Virus record (IMG/VR): IMGVR_UViG_3300046003_006230
Coordinates: 1 to 41,540 of that record
DNA: 41,540 bases
Reading direction: 5' to 3' (one strand)
DNA from: a virus
Within the stretch, counting starts at the first letter, position 1; each line of letters starts with the position of its first letter. The notes beneath the pieces are model-generated. The model was not told the DNA's origin, ran no database searches, and worked only from the letters and a program-made list of their open reading frames with translations. A program made the translations under genes and the position numbers. This document shows positions 25,101 to 32,236 of the stretch, piece after piece.

Positions 25101-28100
25101 TGGGACTTGGGCAGTGTGCGTTATGTGGATTATCATCAAGGTGATTTAAAATATCGCATACAGCATTGGGGCCAACTGGCTCCTGGCTCGGAAGTATCAG
25201 TTTATGAATGGATTCGCAGTCCAGTTCTGCCCACAGACTGGGCAAGTTTAGCAGCCGCAGGACAACCAGTTACTTTGGAAGGCGTGACTTTTATACCCAG
25301 CGGTGAAGTATATAACCCCAGCGCACCTAGTTGGTGTGAGCAAACAATCTATACCAGTGTGGGACGAGCACAAATATGGTATTATTTCTGGGTGAAAAAC
25401 AGCACCATGCAACCTGCTGCGGCTTGGCGCCGACTGACCACACAGGAAATCAGCAATGTTATAACCAACACTGGCAATCAACAAATTCCCTGGTGGGCTG
25501 CTATCGATAGCACCAACTTGCTAGTAGCCAATGTGCGTAATAAGCTGGCTGGCAGTGCAAAAATACTGCAAGTTGCTTGGCAGGACGCCAGTGAAGATCC
25601 CACTGTTCACAGTCAATGGCAGTTGTTTAGACCCGGTGACAGTCGCAGTGTAATTCCTCAACAGTTTTGGCAACGTTGCATTGATAGCTTGCTGGGTTTT
25701 GACGGTTTAGGCAACGATGTTCCTGATTACAGACTTGCTGCACCACAACGCTTGGGTAACTTAGTTCGCCCCCGTCAAACATGGTTTCAGGATCCCATAG
25801 CAGCAGGCGCTAACTTTGTCACTGTAGCCAACGCTCTCATAGCAAACTTGGATGACCCTCTTGTAACCGATCCCAACAAGACAACTTGGCGCAACTACTT
25901 TTTCTCACAAGAACCCGTGCCTGACAGCAGCCAGTATGACTTTGTTGTGCCCACTATTGCAGATAGAGACCTATTAATACCTGATTTGTATTTGGGCGCA
26001 CGAGTTTTAGTCACAGCAACGCCCTGGGCAATTTATCAATGGCAAGGTGACAACATTTGGAATTTGTTGCAGTTGCAAGCTTGGAACACTGAGCTTTACT
26101 GGCAATATGTTAACTGGTATGCCCAAGGTTACCTTGCCACAAGCACAATATCACAAACTGTGCCCTTGATACGCGATCTAGATGTTATTGATGGCACTAC
26201 TGTGGAAATAGTTAAAGTGCTTAATGATGGAACTGGCAAATGGCAATGGTATGCCTGGCTGGACCAACAGTGGACTCTTGTTGCACAACAAGATGGCAGC
26301 ATTGAAATCTTGCCCAGTGTTTACGACAACAGCTTGAACAACTGGTGTTGGGACCAAGCTGCTTTTGATAGCACATTATTTGATGCATCACCTGCACCTT
26401 GCTTTCAACAAATCATTCAGGGCTTGTTGGACGTTGTATTTGATGTTTTACAACAAAACACGTTGTTTACCAGCATGTTGAACTATGTGCTAAGTGAACA
26501 GGTGTTTGTGGATTGGTTGACTAAAACACGCTATGTGACTTTGCGTGGGTTTGGTGTGCCCTTGAGCACCAGTGTGTTGTATCAACAAGATGAAGTCAAC
26601 AGTTTGTTGGCTTATGTAAATGAAATCAAACCCTACACTGCCAAAATACGTGAGTTTATCAACAGCAGAACTTTGCTTGATTCAGCATCGTTCCGTGTAA
26701 CAGACTTTGATAAACCGCCCTATCTGTTGGCCAACGGCACAACTGAAATATTAGATGAAAACAACGCTCAACAAGCTGCTTACATGGCCAACTCAACTCG
26801 ATATAAAGATTGGTTGGCTCAATACCAGTATCAAGCTTCAAGACATTTAATAAGACAACCAAATATCCGGGTGTATTTTGATCGTGTTAGCAGTGAAGCT
26901 TATGGTTGGGACTATGTTTGGGAAGATATAACTGGATTCTCTAAAACAGAAGACGGTGAAAACTGGGGGGCGGCGGCTCGCATACGCAATAGCTATCAGC
27001 CTCAACCACAAATGCCGCCTATTAGCGACATAAAAGAACTCCTACAAGCACAATACAAGGGACTAATACTGGACTCACTGCCCTTGAACTGGGGTGAAGG
27101 TTGGAACTCAACTCCTTGGAATCATTACACAGGTTGGGACAGCAACAGCGACAGCATTTATGATTATCTTGATGTAATCATCAGCGGTGGTGAAATACCT
27201 GAATACGATATATTCACTCCTGAAGCTGGCGGTAGCAGCAGTTTTAACTTGAGTTATATTCCACAAGGTCCCAGTCAGACTGTGGTGTGGATTGACAGTG
27301 CAATAGGTGTATATGGTCAAGATTGGATAATACCCAACTGGGTAACTCAAGCGCAACCAGTTGATCCTGGCTTGGGTTATGCTGTGGGTAATAGATTGTG
27401 GGTGACTGGAGGAACAAATCTTGTTCCTGCAGAACTGGAAGTTGCCACAGTAAATGGCACAGGTGGGATTTTAACTTTAACTGTAGTTGACCCTGGAGCA
27501 TGGGACATTTGCCCACTAACTCCTGTTGCGTTAATACCCAAGCCCTATACTGGTGTAACAGGAACAGGTGCAAGTGTGCTTCCACAATGGGGCGGCAGAC
27601 ATTTGGAACTCACTGCACCTACAACCAACAAAGTATATGTGTTGTTCCATGGACAAACATTTAATGCAGCACCACTTGGTGAATATGACACTGTTTACGA
27701 CGGATACAACTTCCTACAGCCAGATGTAAATGACAATCGTCCTCCCGAACTAGCTGTGGTTAGAATACCAGAAAGTCAAAAGTTTAATATATTCCAGCAA
27801 CAGCAGGATGGATTTACTGTTGCCAACAAGATTTACACAACAAACAGTGCTGTAGTTCATTACAACTTGGGCGTAGTTCCCATTAACAACTCATCGGTCA
27901 TTGCTTGGCAAGCTGGTAACTTGTTGACTGTGGAACAGGACTTTTTCGTCAACTATGCAACTGGTAATTTTGTTTTTGTCAATCCTCCAGTTGCAAACGA
28001 ACAACTTGTTACATGGAGTTTTGGGGGAACAGGTGCTGGAATCACTACTCGCAGTGTAAAGATTGATAATCCTGGATCAGGATATTTTTCCGGCAACATA

Positions 28101-30032
28101 ATCTATCTACAAGAGATTGATCCCAATATTGATTGCCGTCTCACAGTTACAGCAGTAGCAGCACAAAATACTCAAATACAAAACTCTGGAAACAACTATG
28201 TAGTTGGTGATTTGATTTGGCATGATGTTTCCACTCCAGCTCCTGCAATATGGCAAGTTACCAATACAACTGTGCAAGGTAATGTTCTTGAGGTAGAGTT
28301 TGTAACCCCGGGATATTATACCAGTATTCCACCAGCCACTACATGGACCACAAATGGCCTGGGCGTCAATGCAACTATTGACACAAGCAACATGTGGGGT
28401 GTAGCAAACGTATCAATATCCAACCCCGGCATTTGGCTGGTGAAACCTTCACTGCCTGTTAAAGACACTGACAGAGAGAATACTCCTCATGTTGGCAATC
28501 TTGCAAGCTTTAATGTGCTTTTTGATACACGACAACATCATGGTATCACAATAGCTGATGGTATTTCTAACAGTTTTGCTACTACTGTGGCTATTGGCAG
28601 CGCCAGCTGGGTTAGAGCCACAGTGGATGGCAATACCTATCCCTCTGCAAACATTACAGTATCTGGAACCAATGTGGTTTTGACACCAACTCCTGCTACT
28701 GGAGCACAAGTGGTTGTTGATGTTTTTCAAACAGCTTATTGGAGTCAACCCCATCAACAAGATATTCCTATAACAGCTAGCACATCTTATACACTTGACA
28801 GACCTCCCGGGGCTAGCAGAAGCCCTTATGCAAGTGTGCAAGTGTTTAACTTGACTTCCCAGCGTGTGATGCCGGCTCCGCCCCGGCAGGTTATTGCCAT
28901 TACTAACACTGCAATCCAAACATATGCACTTACTATACCTTATGTTGATCCGGTGTTTACTGATTATTTTGCTGTGTATCAACAACAAAGGCAATTGGAA
29001 CCTGAAGGTGAATATAGTGTAGACAGTGCAACTAACACTGTAACGATAACATCTACCTTGAACATAAATGATGTTATTGAAATAGTTTATGTAAATGACA
29101 GTTATGGTTATGATTGGAAAATACAAGGCAATGATCTAGTTATATTGAACAATCCTGCACTGCCCTGGAGCACAACTGGACAAGGCAACAGTGCAGGATT
29201 TATCAATAACTCAGATACCTTGCGTGTGTTAACTTGGACTCAAGATCCCAGTTACAACTGGCAGTTAGAACAGTTTACAAGCACAGGTAACACATATCAT
29301 TTGGCGCAAACACCTCTGAATATTGAATCTCTGCAAGTTTACCATGCTGGACAACTGGCAGTAACTGGCAATGACTTTGTGATTTCTGGAAACACCTTGG
29401 TGTTCTCAAGTAATCCAGGAAATCCTGTAGCTGTTTACTATGCGCAGGGCTTGCAAGATCAAACGGAATCCACAACACGAGTGTTGGTAAACGCAGGTGT
29501 GGAAATAACTAAAAATCTCGCCACCGCCACAACAGTGTTGCAAACAGTTTACGCAACAAGTGATTACCTAGACATTGCAGATTACACAGTGCTTACCATG
29601 CCTCAAGGTCCTCAACCCGGGTATGTTTGGATTCAAGATGAGTTAATAGCATGGTGGCAAATAGATTACACACCAACTATCACTTATCCCAATCGCGCAA
29701 TACTACGTAATATTTGGAGAAACTATCGTGCTACAAGTGGTTTGCCAAGACAGACTTACCAAAGTTCGTTTGCAAATGGCACAGGAGTTGCAAATACATT
29801 TGCCCTGAGCAATGGCACAACCCGACTCAGTGTTTGGAACAACGGCAATATACAAGCAGCAGGACAAGATTACACTGTTGTAGGCAGTAATGTTGTATTC
29901 AATGTTGCACCTGTGTTGGGCAGCTTCAATGTTAGATTTACAACCTTGCTACAAGATGCAATAGCAACACAAATCAGTCATGCTCAAGGCACAGCAGTAT
30001 ATGACGGACGCGGACAACAGGAGAGTTTATAA
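19143..30032 (+). CDS. 7: Giant baseplate wedge protein in the gp7 position
   Basis: A single uninterrupted 3,629-residue frame follows gp6 with an 8-base overlap, the place of gene 7 in T4 (1,032 residues). The N-terminus (MANRKIVELLPQVNQT, KFFNATVDHLFQPENSEFL, then PPVDIDLFLNWNQYRWV) resembles giant structural proteins of cyanophage-type T4-like phages. The body is rich in Trp, Gln, Asn and Thr, with repeated 'xQGxRVFVDQG' and 'RVFVDxxxP' phrases suggesting many beta domains. Residues about 2,740-3,080 hold Gly/Pro-rich PGxGYxxGN repeats, and about 2,880-3,607 hold degenerate fibre-like repeats. Assignment to gp7 comes from position and N-terminal resemblance; it may have absorbed the roles of other peripheral baseplate proteins. 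No frameshift was seen. Confidence 0.72.
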   Translation: MANRKIVELLPQVNQTAALTKFFNATVDHLFQPENSEFLAGYVGSHPVYYNPVTDFYVPEPTSDREKYQLSPTVVSRDPQNGAVQNILFYDDLLNKLRLQGAITSTPERLFNNRYYSWSPPVDIDLFLNWNQYRWVPQGPRRIDLLDVTDFYQNIRGQSSYTYTGSYAIANADGSNGTSQTGSIIFTTGLKIRFLADSRPEYNNQDWIVCNVGEKILLVNDDWASDVTNGLRVFVDQGPIYHVQERGTLNGNSYSLANRWFHLDVLNVSQTLAVENPQNSLTETFALPPQRPILQYLRNLELGNQGTTSRGYINFTSSDPNFIATYTGLANPAINGRSLQDGDLILVINDQDSHVNNRIYQVSGLSTIGQCVLTAQPRSPSDSSTLAQLGDQVLLIETTGAIETWHYTGASWQLGQSVSTGSRPLWMLYDGSGIALNDLGAYPGSTFTGSLLFSYQTSDFRTTDAYLGISVELNEFGDWIFENHQQTDTWTYLLDNIATAIGGWKYSRIAADDFVPEQYANGWYQAQSDSRQYLDLQYVMDQGTLLGVGEQNKVFSGLAYPNNALLMPTGVEIPANEANDVPSVNVIRNRQGVLSQLLQNTDYNVENTSVVLVNNAQEQDRYFISVWSNNQVPTTQQGVWQTPWNLARNPNNQDISAVSRGEYLEHLSSMIANQTGFTGDSLGFNNWRDTARNPSLGTYILQHNAPMLKLGVLNSTPQTDINSITGYTDPQLVITWADKQYQTFYSRFINSLFNLSANQGYNLNQNPQVWVQDALRQVNLGKTARSPWANSGYDLTQPAGAYCSQQATTSTWIPATGTRLGLAGAYYPRVFVDTTQPNNPLVIQTHDGAEITMIDSDGLPLAEITTGATATSNPALLSSGIAAAWLQFELNLYNNLLPKYSNPDNQVTYNITTRLPGKWRTSDYTRAEIIQIQRPMFERWAVANQVNVSANTSFDLNDQFSFNYRTVPDLNGQPVPGYWRGIYQLFYDTDRPDIRPWEMLGFSQQPTWWTEEYGVLPYTNGNTKLWQDLSEGLIRQGSTAGYWPAWARPGLLQCIPVGTQGELLPPLAAGIVQYLPSTQAAASEWDFGDGAPVEQAWRKSQSRTFTQAFTGYLTKPAEFVDINWDVARTETLFADTPWPQFVYTDTQTRKSSGEFLAHRENPSLLNLPASLSEYQTTTYFGSCGLQHWFSEYLVSKGQDVTNYLGNVIRGTDVNLAHKFAGYVQSDTLRVLVDSFGQVNFSSRIVPAENRNVYLYRSGSIGEYFYSGVVVQKVTGGYKVFGYDNNSSAFTVIPPNVAGRRQVETLGNLRVTFWQQGLDTTETVLYGTVLETPQQVVDLVTGFGRWLTAQGWVFDRVNDDNGRIVDWQYSAREFVYWCQGSWGNNNFIALSPGSNQVTLRRLTGQIQFVPGTISGVYPILNKTGTPIVERNLETLREDTEITIRPINTDTIFGARLFVNTLEHVMILDNVTQFNDIVYQPLFYQYQPRVKVYTHRTRNWTGRLDAPGYFLVPQAGNTWALTSNFDKTAKDFTRFFNIDQAKPYTVKINGTTAQQESINSQSVVTNPVLNRMAKHQFSYQQRDYLRDLLLEDATEFEFFQGYIRQKGTFNSLGAILRNTGLIPQDSTFDYFEEFALRLGQFGGVAVNNLVEFYLNPQDVTNTIQWINLFSSVDADIPSDDVLSITPGDSRIVTPPTSYVTNRFPLRDSYQPQPATDVPTAGYVQLGETSWQVFDQTELVALWDDKLGSTRPVAVNDTVWQFSTASGSWTVWALLDTGLTINRTLSSQTTASPTTVFVNQSLTLADNDIIVLTCVQNVAALTGTFTVSAVDVSAQSFQIDISTFENGQGGKILKYYPIRFTNVAQRDAFATTEPLPQGLRVFVDQGDQITGAWTVYARIGTTWLPIRNQTLMVDSQLMQSCVLFTSAYNQPSTVLQYFDPIQGQIPSLAEQELVYKRENDPAQYNKSINDEIDLQDDQAWADEHVGETWWDLGSVRYVDYHQGDLKYRIQHWGQLAPGSEVSVYEWIRSPVLPTDWASLAAAGQPVTLEGVTFIPSGEVYNPSAPSWCEQTIYTSVGRAQIWYYFWVKNSTMQPAAAWRRLTTQEISNVITNTGNQQIPWWAAIDSTNLLVANVRNKLAGSAKILQVAWQDASEDPTVHSQWQLFRPGDSRSVIPQQFWQRCIDSLLGFDGLGNDVPDYRLAAPQRLGNLVRPRQTWFQDPIAAGANFVTVANALIANLDDPLVTDPNKTTWRNYFFSQEPVPDSSQYDFVVPTIADRDLLIPDLYLGARVLVTATPWAIYQWQGDNIWNLLQLQAWNTELYWQYVNWYAQGYLATSTISQTVPLIRDLDVIDGTTVEIVKVLNDGTGKWQWYAWLDQQWTLVAQQDGSIEILPSVYDNSLNNWCWDQAAFDSTLFDASPAPCFQQIIQGLLDVVFDVLQQNTLFTSMLNYVLSEQVFVDWLTKTRYVTLRGFGVPLSTSVLYQQDEVNSLLAYVNEIKPYTAKIREFINSRTLLDSASFRVTDFDKPPYLLANGTTEILDENNAQQAAYMANSTRYKDWLAQYQYQASRHLIRQPNIRVYFDRVSSEAYGWDYVWEDITGFSKTEDGENWGAAARIRNSYQPQPQMPPISDIKELLQAQYKGLILDSLPLNWGEGWNSTPWNHYTGWDSNSDSIYDYLDVIISGGEIPEYDIFTPEAGGSSSFNLSYIPQGPSQTVVWIDSAIGVYGQDWIIPNWVTQAQPVDPGLGYAVGNRLWVTGGTNLVPAELEVATVNGTGGILTLTVVDPGAWDICPLTPVALIPKPYTGVTGTGASVLPQWGGRHLELTAPTTNKVYVLFHGQTFNAAPLGEYDTVYDGYNFLQPDVNDNRPPELAVVRIPESQKFNIFQQQQDGFTVANKIYTTNSAVVHYNLGVVPINNSSVIAWQAGNLLTVEQDFFVNYATGNFVFVNPPVANEQLVTWSFGGTGAGITTRSVKIDNPGSGYFSGNIIYLQEIDPNIDCRLTVTAVAAQNTQIQNSGNNYVVGDLIWHDVSTPAPAIWQVTNTTVQGNVLEVEFVTPGYYTSIPPATTWTTNGLGVNATIDTSNMWGVANVSISNPGIWLVKPSLPVKDTDRENTPHVGNLASFNVLFDTRQHHGITIADGISNSFATTVAIGSASWVRATVDGNTYPSANITVSGTNVVLTPTPATGAQVVVDVFQTAYWSQPHQQDIPITASTSYTLDRPPGASRSPYASVQVFNLTSQRVMPAPPRQVIAITNTAIQTYALTIPYVDPVFTDYFAVYQQQRQLEPEGEYSVDSATNTVTITSTLNINDVIEIVYVNDSYGYDWKIQGNDLVILNNPALPWSTTGQGNSAGFINNSDTLRVLTWTQDPSYNWQLEQFTSTGNTYHLAQTPLNIESLQVYHAGQLAVTGNDFVISGNTLVFSSNPGNPVAVYYAQGLQDQTESTTRVLVNAGVEITKNLATATTVLQTVYATSDYLDIADYTVLTMPQGPQPGYVWIQDELIAWWQIDYTPTITYPNRAILRNIWRNYRATSGLPRQTYQSSFANGTGVANTFALSNGTTRLSVWNNGNIQAAGQDYTVVGSNVVFNVAPVLGSFNVRFTTLLQDAIATQISHAQGTAVYDGRGQQESL
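27781..29962 (+). repeat. Five degenerate fibre-like beta repeats at the C-terminus of the giant protein
   Basis: Segments at about residues 2880-2964, 3129-3199, 3228-3320, 3374-3441 and 3539-3607 share one pattern: a hydrophobic strand pair, a 'V...G.......D' turn, a Y/F-x-V step, then N/T-x-VxF or VxL, a P-x-x-G-type turn and a final V-x-V strand (for example QDYTVVGSNVVFNVAP and NDFVISGNTLVFSSNP). Such units are common in phage fibre and adhesin proteins. They are repeats at protein level, not exact DNA repeats. Confidence 0.55.
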
Positions 30033-30036
30033 CAAC

Positions 30037-30195
30037 ATGCCAAACCAACAGCCTGAAATCACACTAAATAACATCATGGAATTAAATAATGATAGCAATA
30101 AATCCAGTGATGAGACCTGCCCCCTGTGGGTGTATGGTAGTATCGTTATACGTGATCCTGAAACTCAAAAACAAATAGCAAAAATTCCAGGTTAA
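30037..30195 (+). CDS. Small protein of unknown function
   Basis: A 52-residue ORF starts at the ATG 5 bases after the giant gene stop, with CAGGAG 13 bases upstream. The open frame reaches back into the giant gene, but the internal starts there are less likely. The sequence has an Asn-rich N-terminus and a strand-like end (CPLWVYGSIVIRDPETQKQIAKIPG). This end resembles the opening of the next protein (VTGHVLIKDCLTGDVL), so both may share a small beta motif. It lies inside the late structural operon. Function unknown. Confidence 0.5.
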   Translation: MPNQQPEITLNNIMELNNDSNKSSDETCPLWVYGSIVIRDPETQKQIAKIPG

Positions 30196-30202
30196 CCCAG
30201 CA

Positions 30203-30793
30203 ATGAATGAAAATATCTCGCCCAGTGTGACTGGTCACGTTTTAATTAAAGATTGTCTAACTGGTGATGTTTTAGCAGACACGCACAATGCCATCAATTG
30301 GGAAAACTTCAGTTTGAGTTTGGCAAATACCCTGGCTAATGAAAGCCGTGGCTGGATACAGGAAATGGTATTTGGCAACGGCGGCGCAACTGTTAGCGGC
30401 ACTGGTGTTATCAGTTATAAACCGCCCAACATTGTGGGCCAAAGTGCCAGTTTATATAATCAAACTTGGTATAAAGTAGTAAACAACAAAAGCAGCTTGG
30501 ATCTTGATCCCAGCAAAAATCTCACAGCCGTTGCTCACGTTACCGGCACATATTACAGCGATGTTGTTGTCACTTGCACCTTGGACTTAGGTGAACCTGC
30601 CGGACAAGATGCATTTGATACCACAAATGACTTTACAACAGACTTTGTGTTTAATGAACTGGGCTTGCGTGCTTACAGTGAAAGCGGTCCCAATACTGGC
30701 TTGTTGATGACACATGCTGTATTCAGCCCCATACAAAAAAGTCTTAACAGACAAATTGAAATCGTCTATACACTGCGCTTGCAAATGGCATAA
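30203..30793 (+). CDS. Conserved T4-like phage structural protein, unknown role
   Basis: A 196-residue protein beginning 7 bases after the preceding stop. It opens with SPSVTGHVLIKDCLTGDVLADTHNAINWENFSLSLANTLAN (residues 6-46). A Gly-rich turn EMVFGNGGATVSGTGVISY and an SLYNQTWYKVV strand follow. It ends with SPIQKSLNRQIEIVYTLRL. This pattern recurs in cyanophage-type T4-like genomes next to baseplate and fibre genes, so a virion role is likely. I cannot say whether it is a baseplate, connector or fibre-attachment protein. There are no membrane or catalytic motifs. Confidence 0.65.
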   Translation: MNENISPSVTGHVLIKDCLTGDVLADTHNAINWENFSLSLANTLANESRGWIQEMVFGNGGATVSGTGVISYKPPNIVGQSASLYNQTWYKVVNNKSSLDLDPSKNLTAVAHVTGTYYSDVVVTCTLDLGEPAGQDAFDTTNDFTTDFVFNELGLRAYSESGPNTGLLMTHAVFSPIQKSLNRQIEIVYTLRLQMA

Positions 30794-30813
30794 GATAGGA
30801 TCAAGTACAACAC

Positions 30814-32226
30814 ATGGCAACGCAAATTAAAAACTTCAATGGAAATGTTTTAGCTACCATTCCCGATAAAAGCATTGACACTACTAGCAGCACTTTGGAA
30901 TTACCTGGAACTGGCTACCAAAACTATGGCAGTCATGTTTTAGATAATCTTGTTTGGATCATGCAGCATTTTGCTAGAGACGCTGCACCAGATCATGCCA
31001 TCAAAGGTCAAATTTGGTTGGATACAACTGGCAATATACTCAAGATGTATAGTGGCACAGGGTGGATTGCAAGTGGTAGCATTGTTGCTGCTGGCAACGC
31101 ACCTGCTAATCCAGTTGTGGGCACATTTTGGTGGGATACAACCAATCTTGTATTAAGCGTTTGGAATGCCCTGTCCTGGACTGTGGTGGCGCCTGTGGAA
31201 AAAACCGCAGCTTGGTTGTCAACAAAAAACAATGCCCCCGACAGCAACAATGTGCGCATGCTGGGCAATGCTACGAATAGATTTAGCACGGTTTACACAG
31301 TAAATCTTGATGCTACGGGTGTTGTAACTGCCAATCAAACAAACACTGGTGGTTTACTAGCCACTGGAACCAGCAACTTGCAAACTGTCACAGCCAATGT
31401 GGTCACAGTTGCCTCAAGTTTATCGGCTGTGAATATCACAGCATCAAGCAACTTACTTGTGCAAGGAAACTTGATTGCTGCTGCTTTAACAGTGTCAGGG
31501 ACCAGTTTGCTAAACGGAGTCACAGTAGCAGCTAGCCAACTGGGTGTTGGTAAATCACCTGCTGGTGGTTTTAACTTGGACGTTGATGGTATTTCGCGAT
31601 TTGGTGCAGCAACTTTCAATCAATATAACGGACCTGTTTATCAGTATCTGAGAAATGATTCAGCATCAGCTAATAACAGAATGTATGGGCGCGGGGTGGA
31701 AACCAACGGTTCATTAACTGAGTTCCTAGCTAATGATGCCAACAACAGTGCAACATATTGGTTACAAGTGTTGAGGACTGCTAACACAGTAAACAACGTA
31801 ACAATATATACAGACAACCAAACTGCTGCACTCAGTGCTGATGCGCAGGGAAATGTCAGCATACCCAGTGGACATTTGGTATTTCAGGACGGAACCAGCC
31901 AAGATACAGCTGGCACAAGTCAAAAATCCGCATCAGGCTACCAAAAACTACCAAGTGGGATTATTATTCAATGGGGAATTGGCACAACTCCAGGTACAGT
32001 TAACCAAACAGTTACGTTACCTACTGCATTTACAACAACTAACTACACTGTAACAGTAACAGAAGCTGCGGCAGCTGGATGGTTGCCCGGTCCTGCTTAC
32101 GGTCCTACTATATATGGCACAAACAATCGCACCACAGCGGCGTTTGACATTTGGGGTGTTAAATGGTCAGGCAGTAGTTGGGTAGCAGGATCTTTGGGGT
32201 ATAGTTGGACAGCAGTGGGGTATTAA
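30814..32226 (+). CDS. Tail fibre protein with gp53-like C-terminal tip
   Basis: This 470-residue protein has three parts. The N-terminal module (about 1-130) has a twice-repeated phrase, GQIWLDTTGNILKMYSGTGW and GTFWWDTTNLVLSVWN, probably for attachment. The middle (150-350) has low-complexity Thr/Ala/Val repeats (VVTVASSLSAVNITASSN) typical of trimeric fibres, then YLRNDSASANNRMYGRGVE and GHLVFQDGTSQ. The C-terminal ~95 residues (GYQKLPSGIIIQWGIG to GYSWTAVGY) match the tip domain found at the end of many phage tail fibres. The next gene is a paralogue with the same N-terminal and middle modules but a different tip. Confidence 0.82.
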   Translation: MATQIKNFNGNVLATIPDKSIDTTSSTLELPGTGYQNYGSHVLDNLVWIMQHFARDAAPDHAIKGQIWLDTTGNILKMYSGTGWIASGSIVAAGNAPANPVVGTFWWDTTNLVLSVWNALSWTVVAPVEKTAAWLSTKNNAPDSNNVRMLGNATNRFSTVYTVNLDATGVVTANQTNTGGLLATGTSNLQTVTANVVTVASSLSAVNITASSNLLVQGNLIAAALTVSGTSLLNGVTVAASQLGVGKSPAGGFNLDVDGISRFGAATFNQYNGPVYQYLRNDSASANNRMYGRGVETNGSLTEFLANDANNSATYWLQVLRTANTVNNVTIYTDNQTAALSADAQGNVSIPSGHLVFQDGTSQDTAGTSQKSASGYQKLPSGIIIQWGIGTTPGTVNQTVTLPTAFTTTNYTVTVTEAAAAGWLPGPAYGPTIYGTNNRTTAAFDIWGVKWSGSSWVAGSLGYSWTAVGY

Positions 32227-32236
32227 GGATAAACTA

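Noticed and set aside
28449-29126. A 225-residue minus-strand frame opposite the giant protein, and a similar one at 24456-25139
   Set aside because: Both lie wholly inside the giant plus-strand gene, lack ribosome-binding sites and read as Cys/His/Ile-rich reverse translations of Asn/Thr/Val-rich coding.
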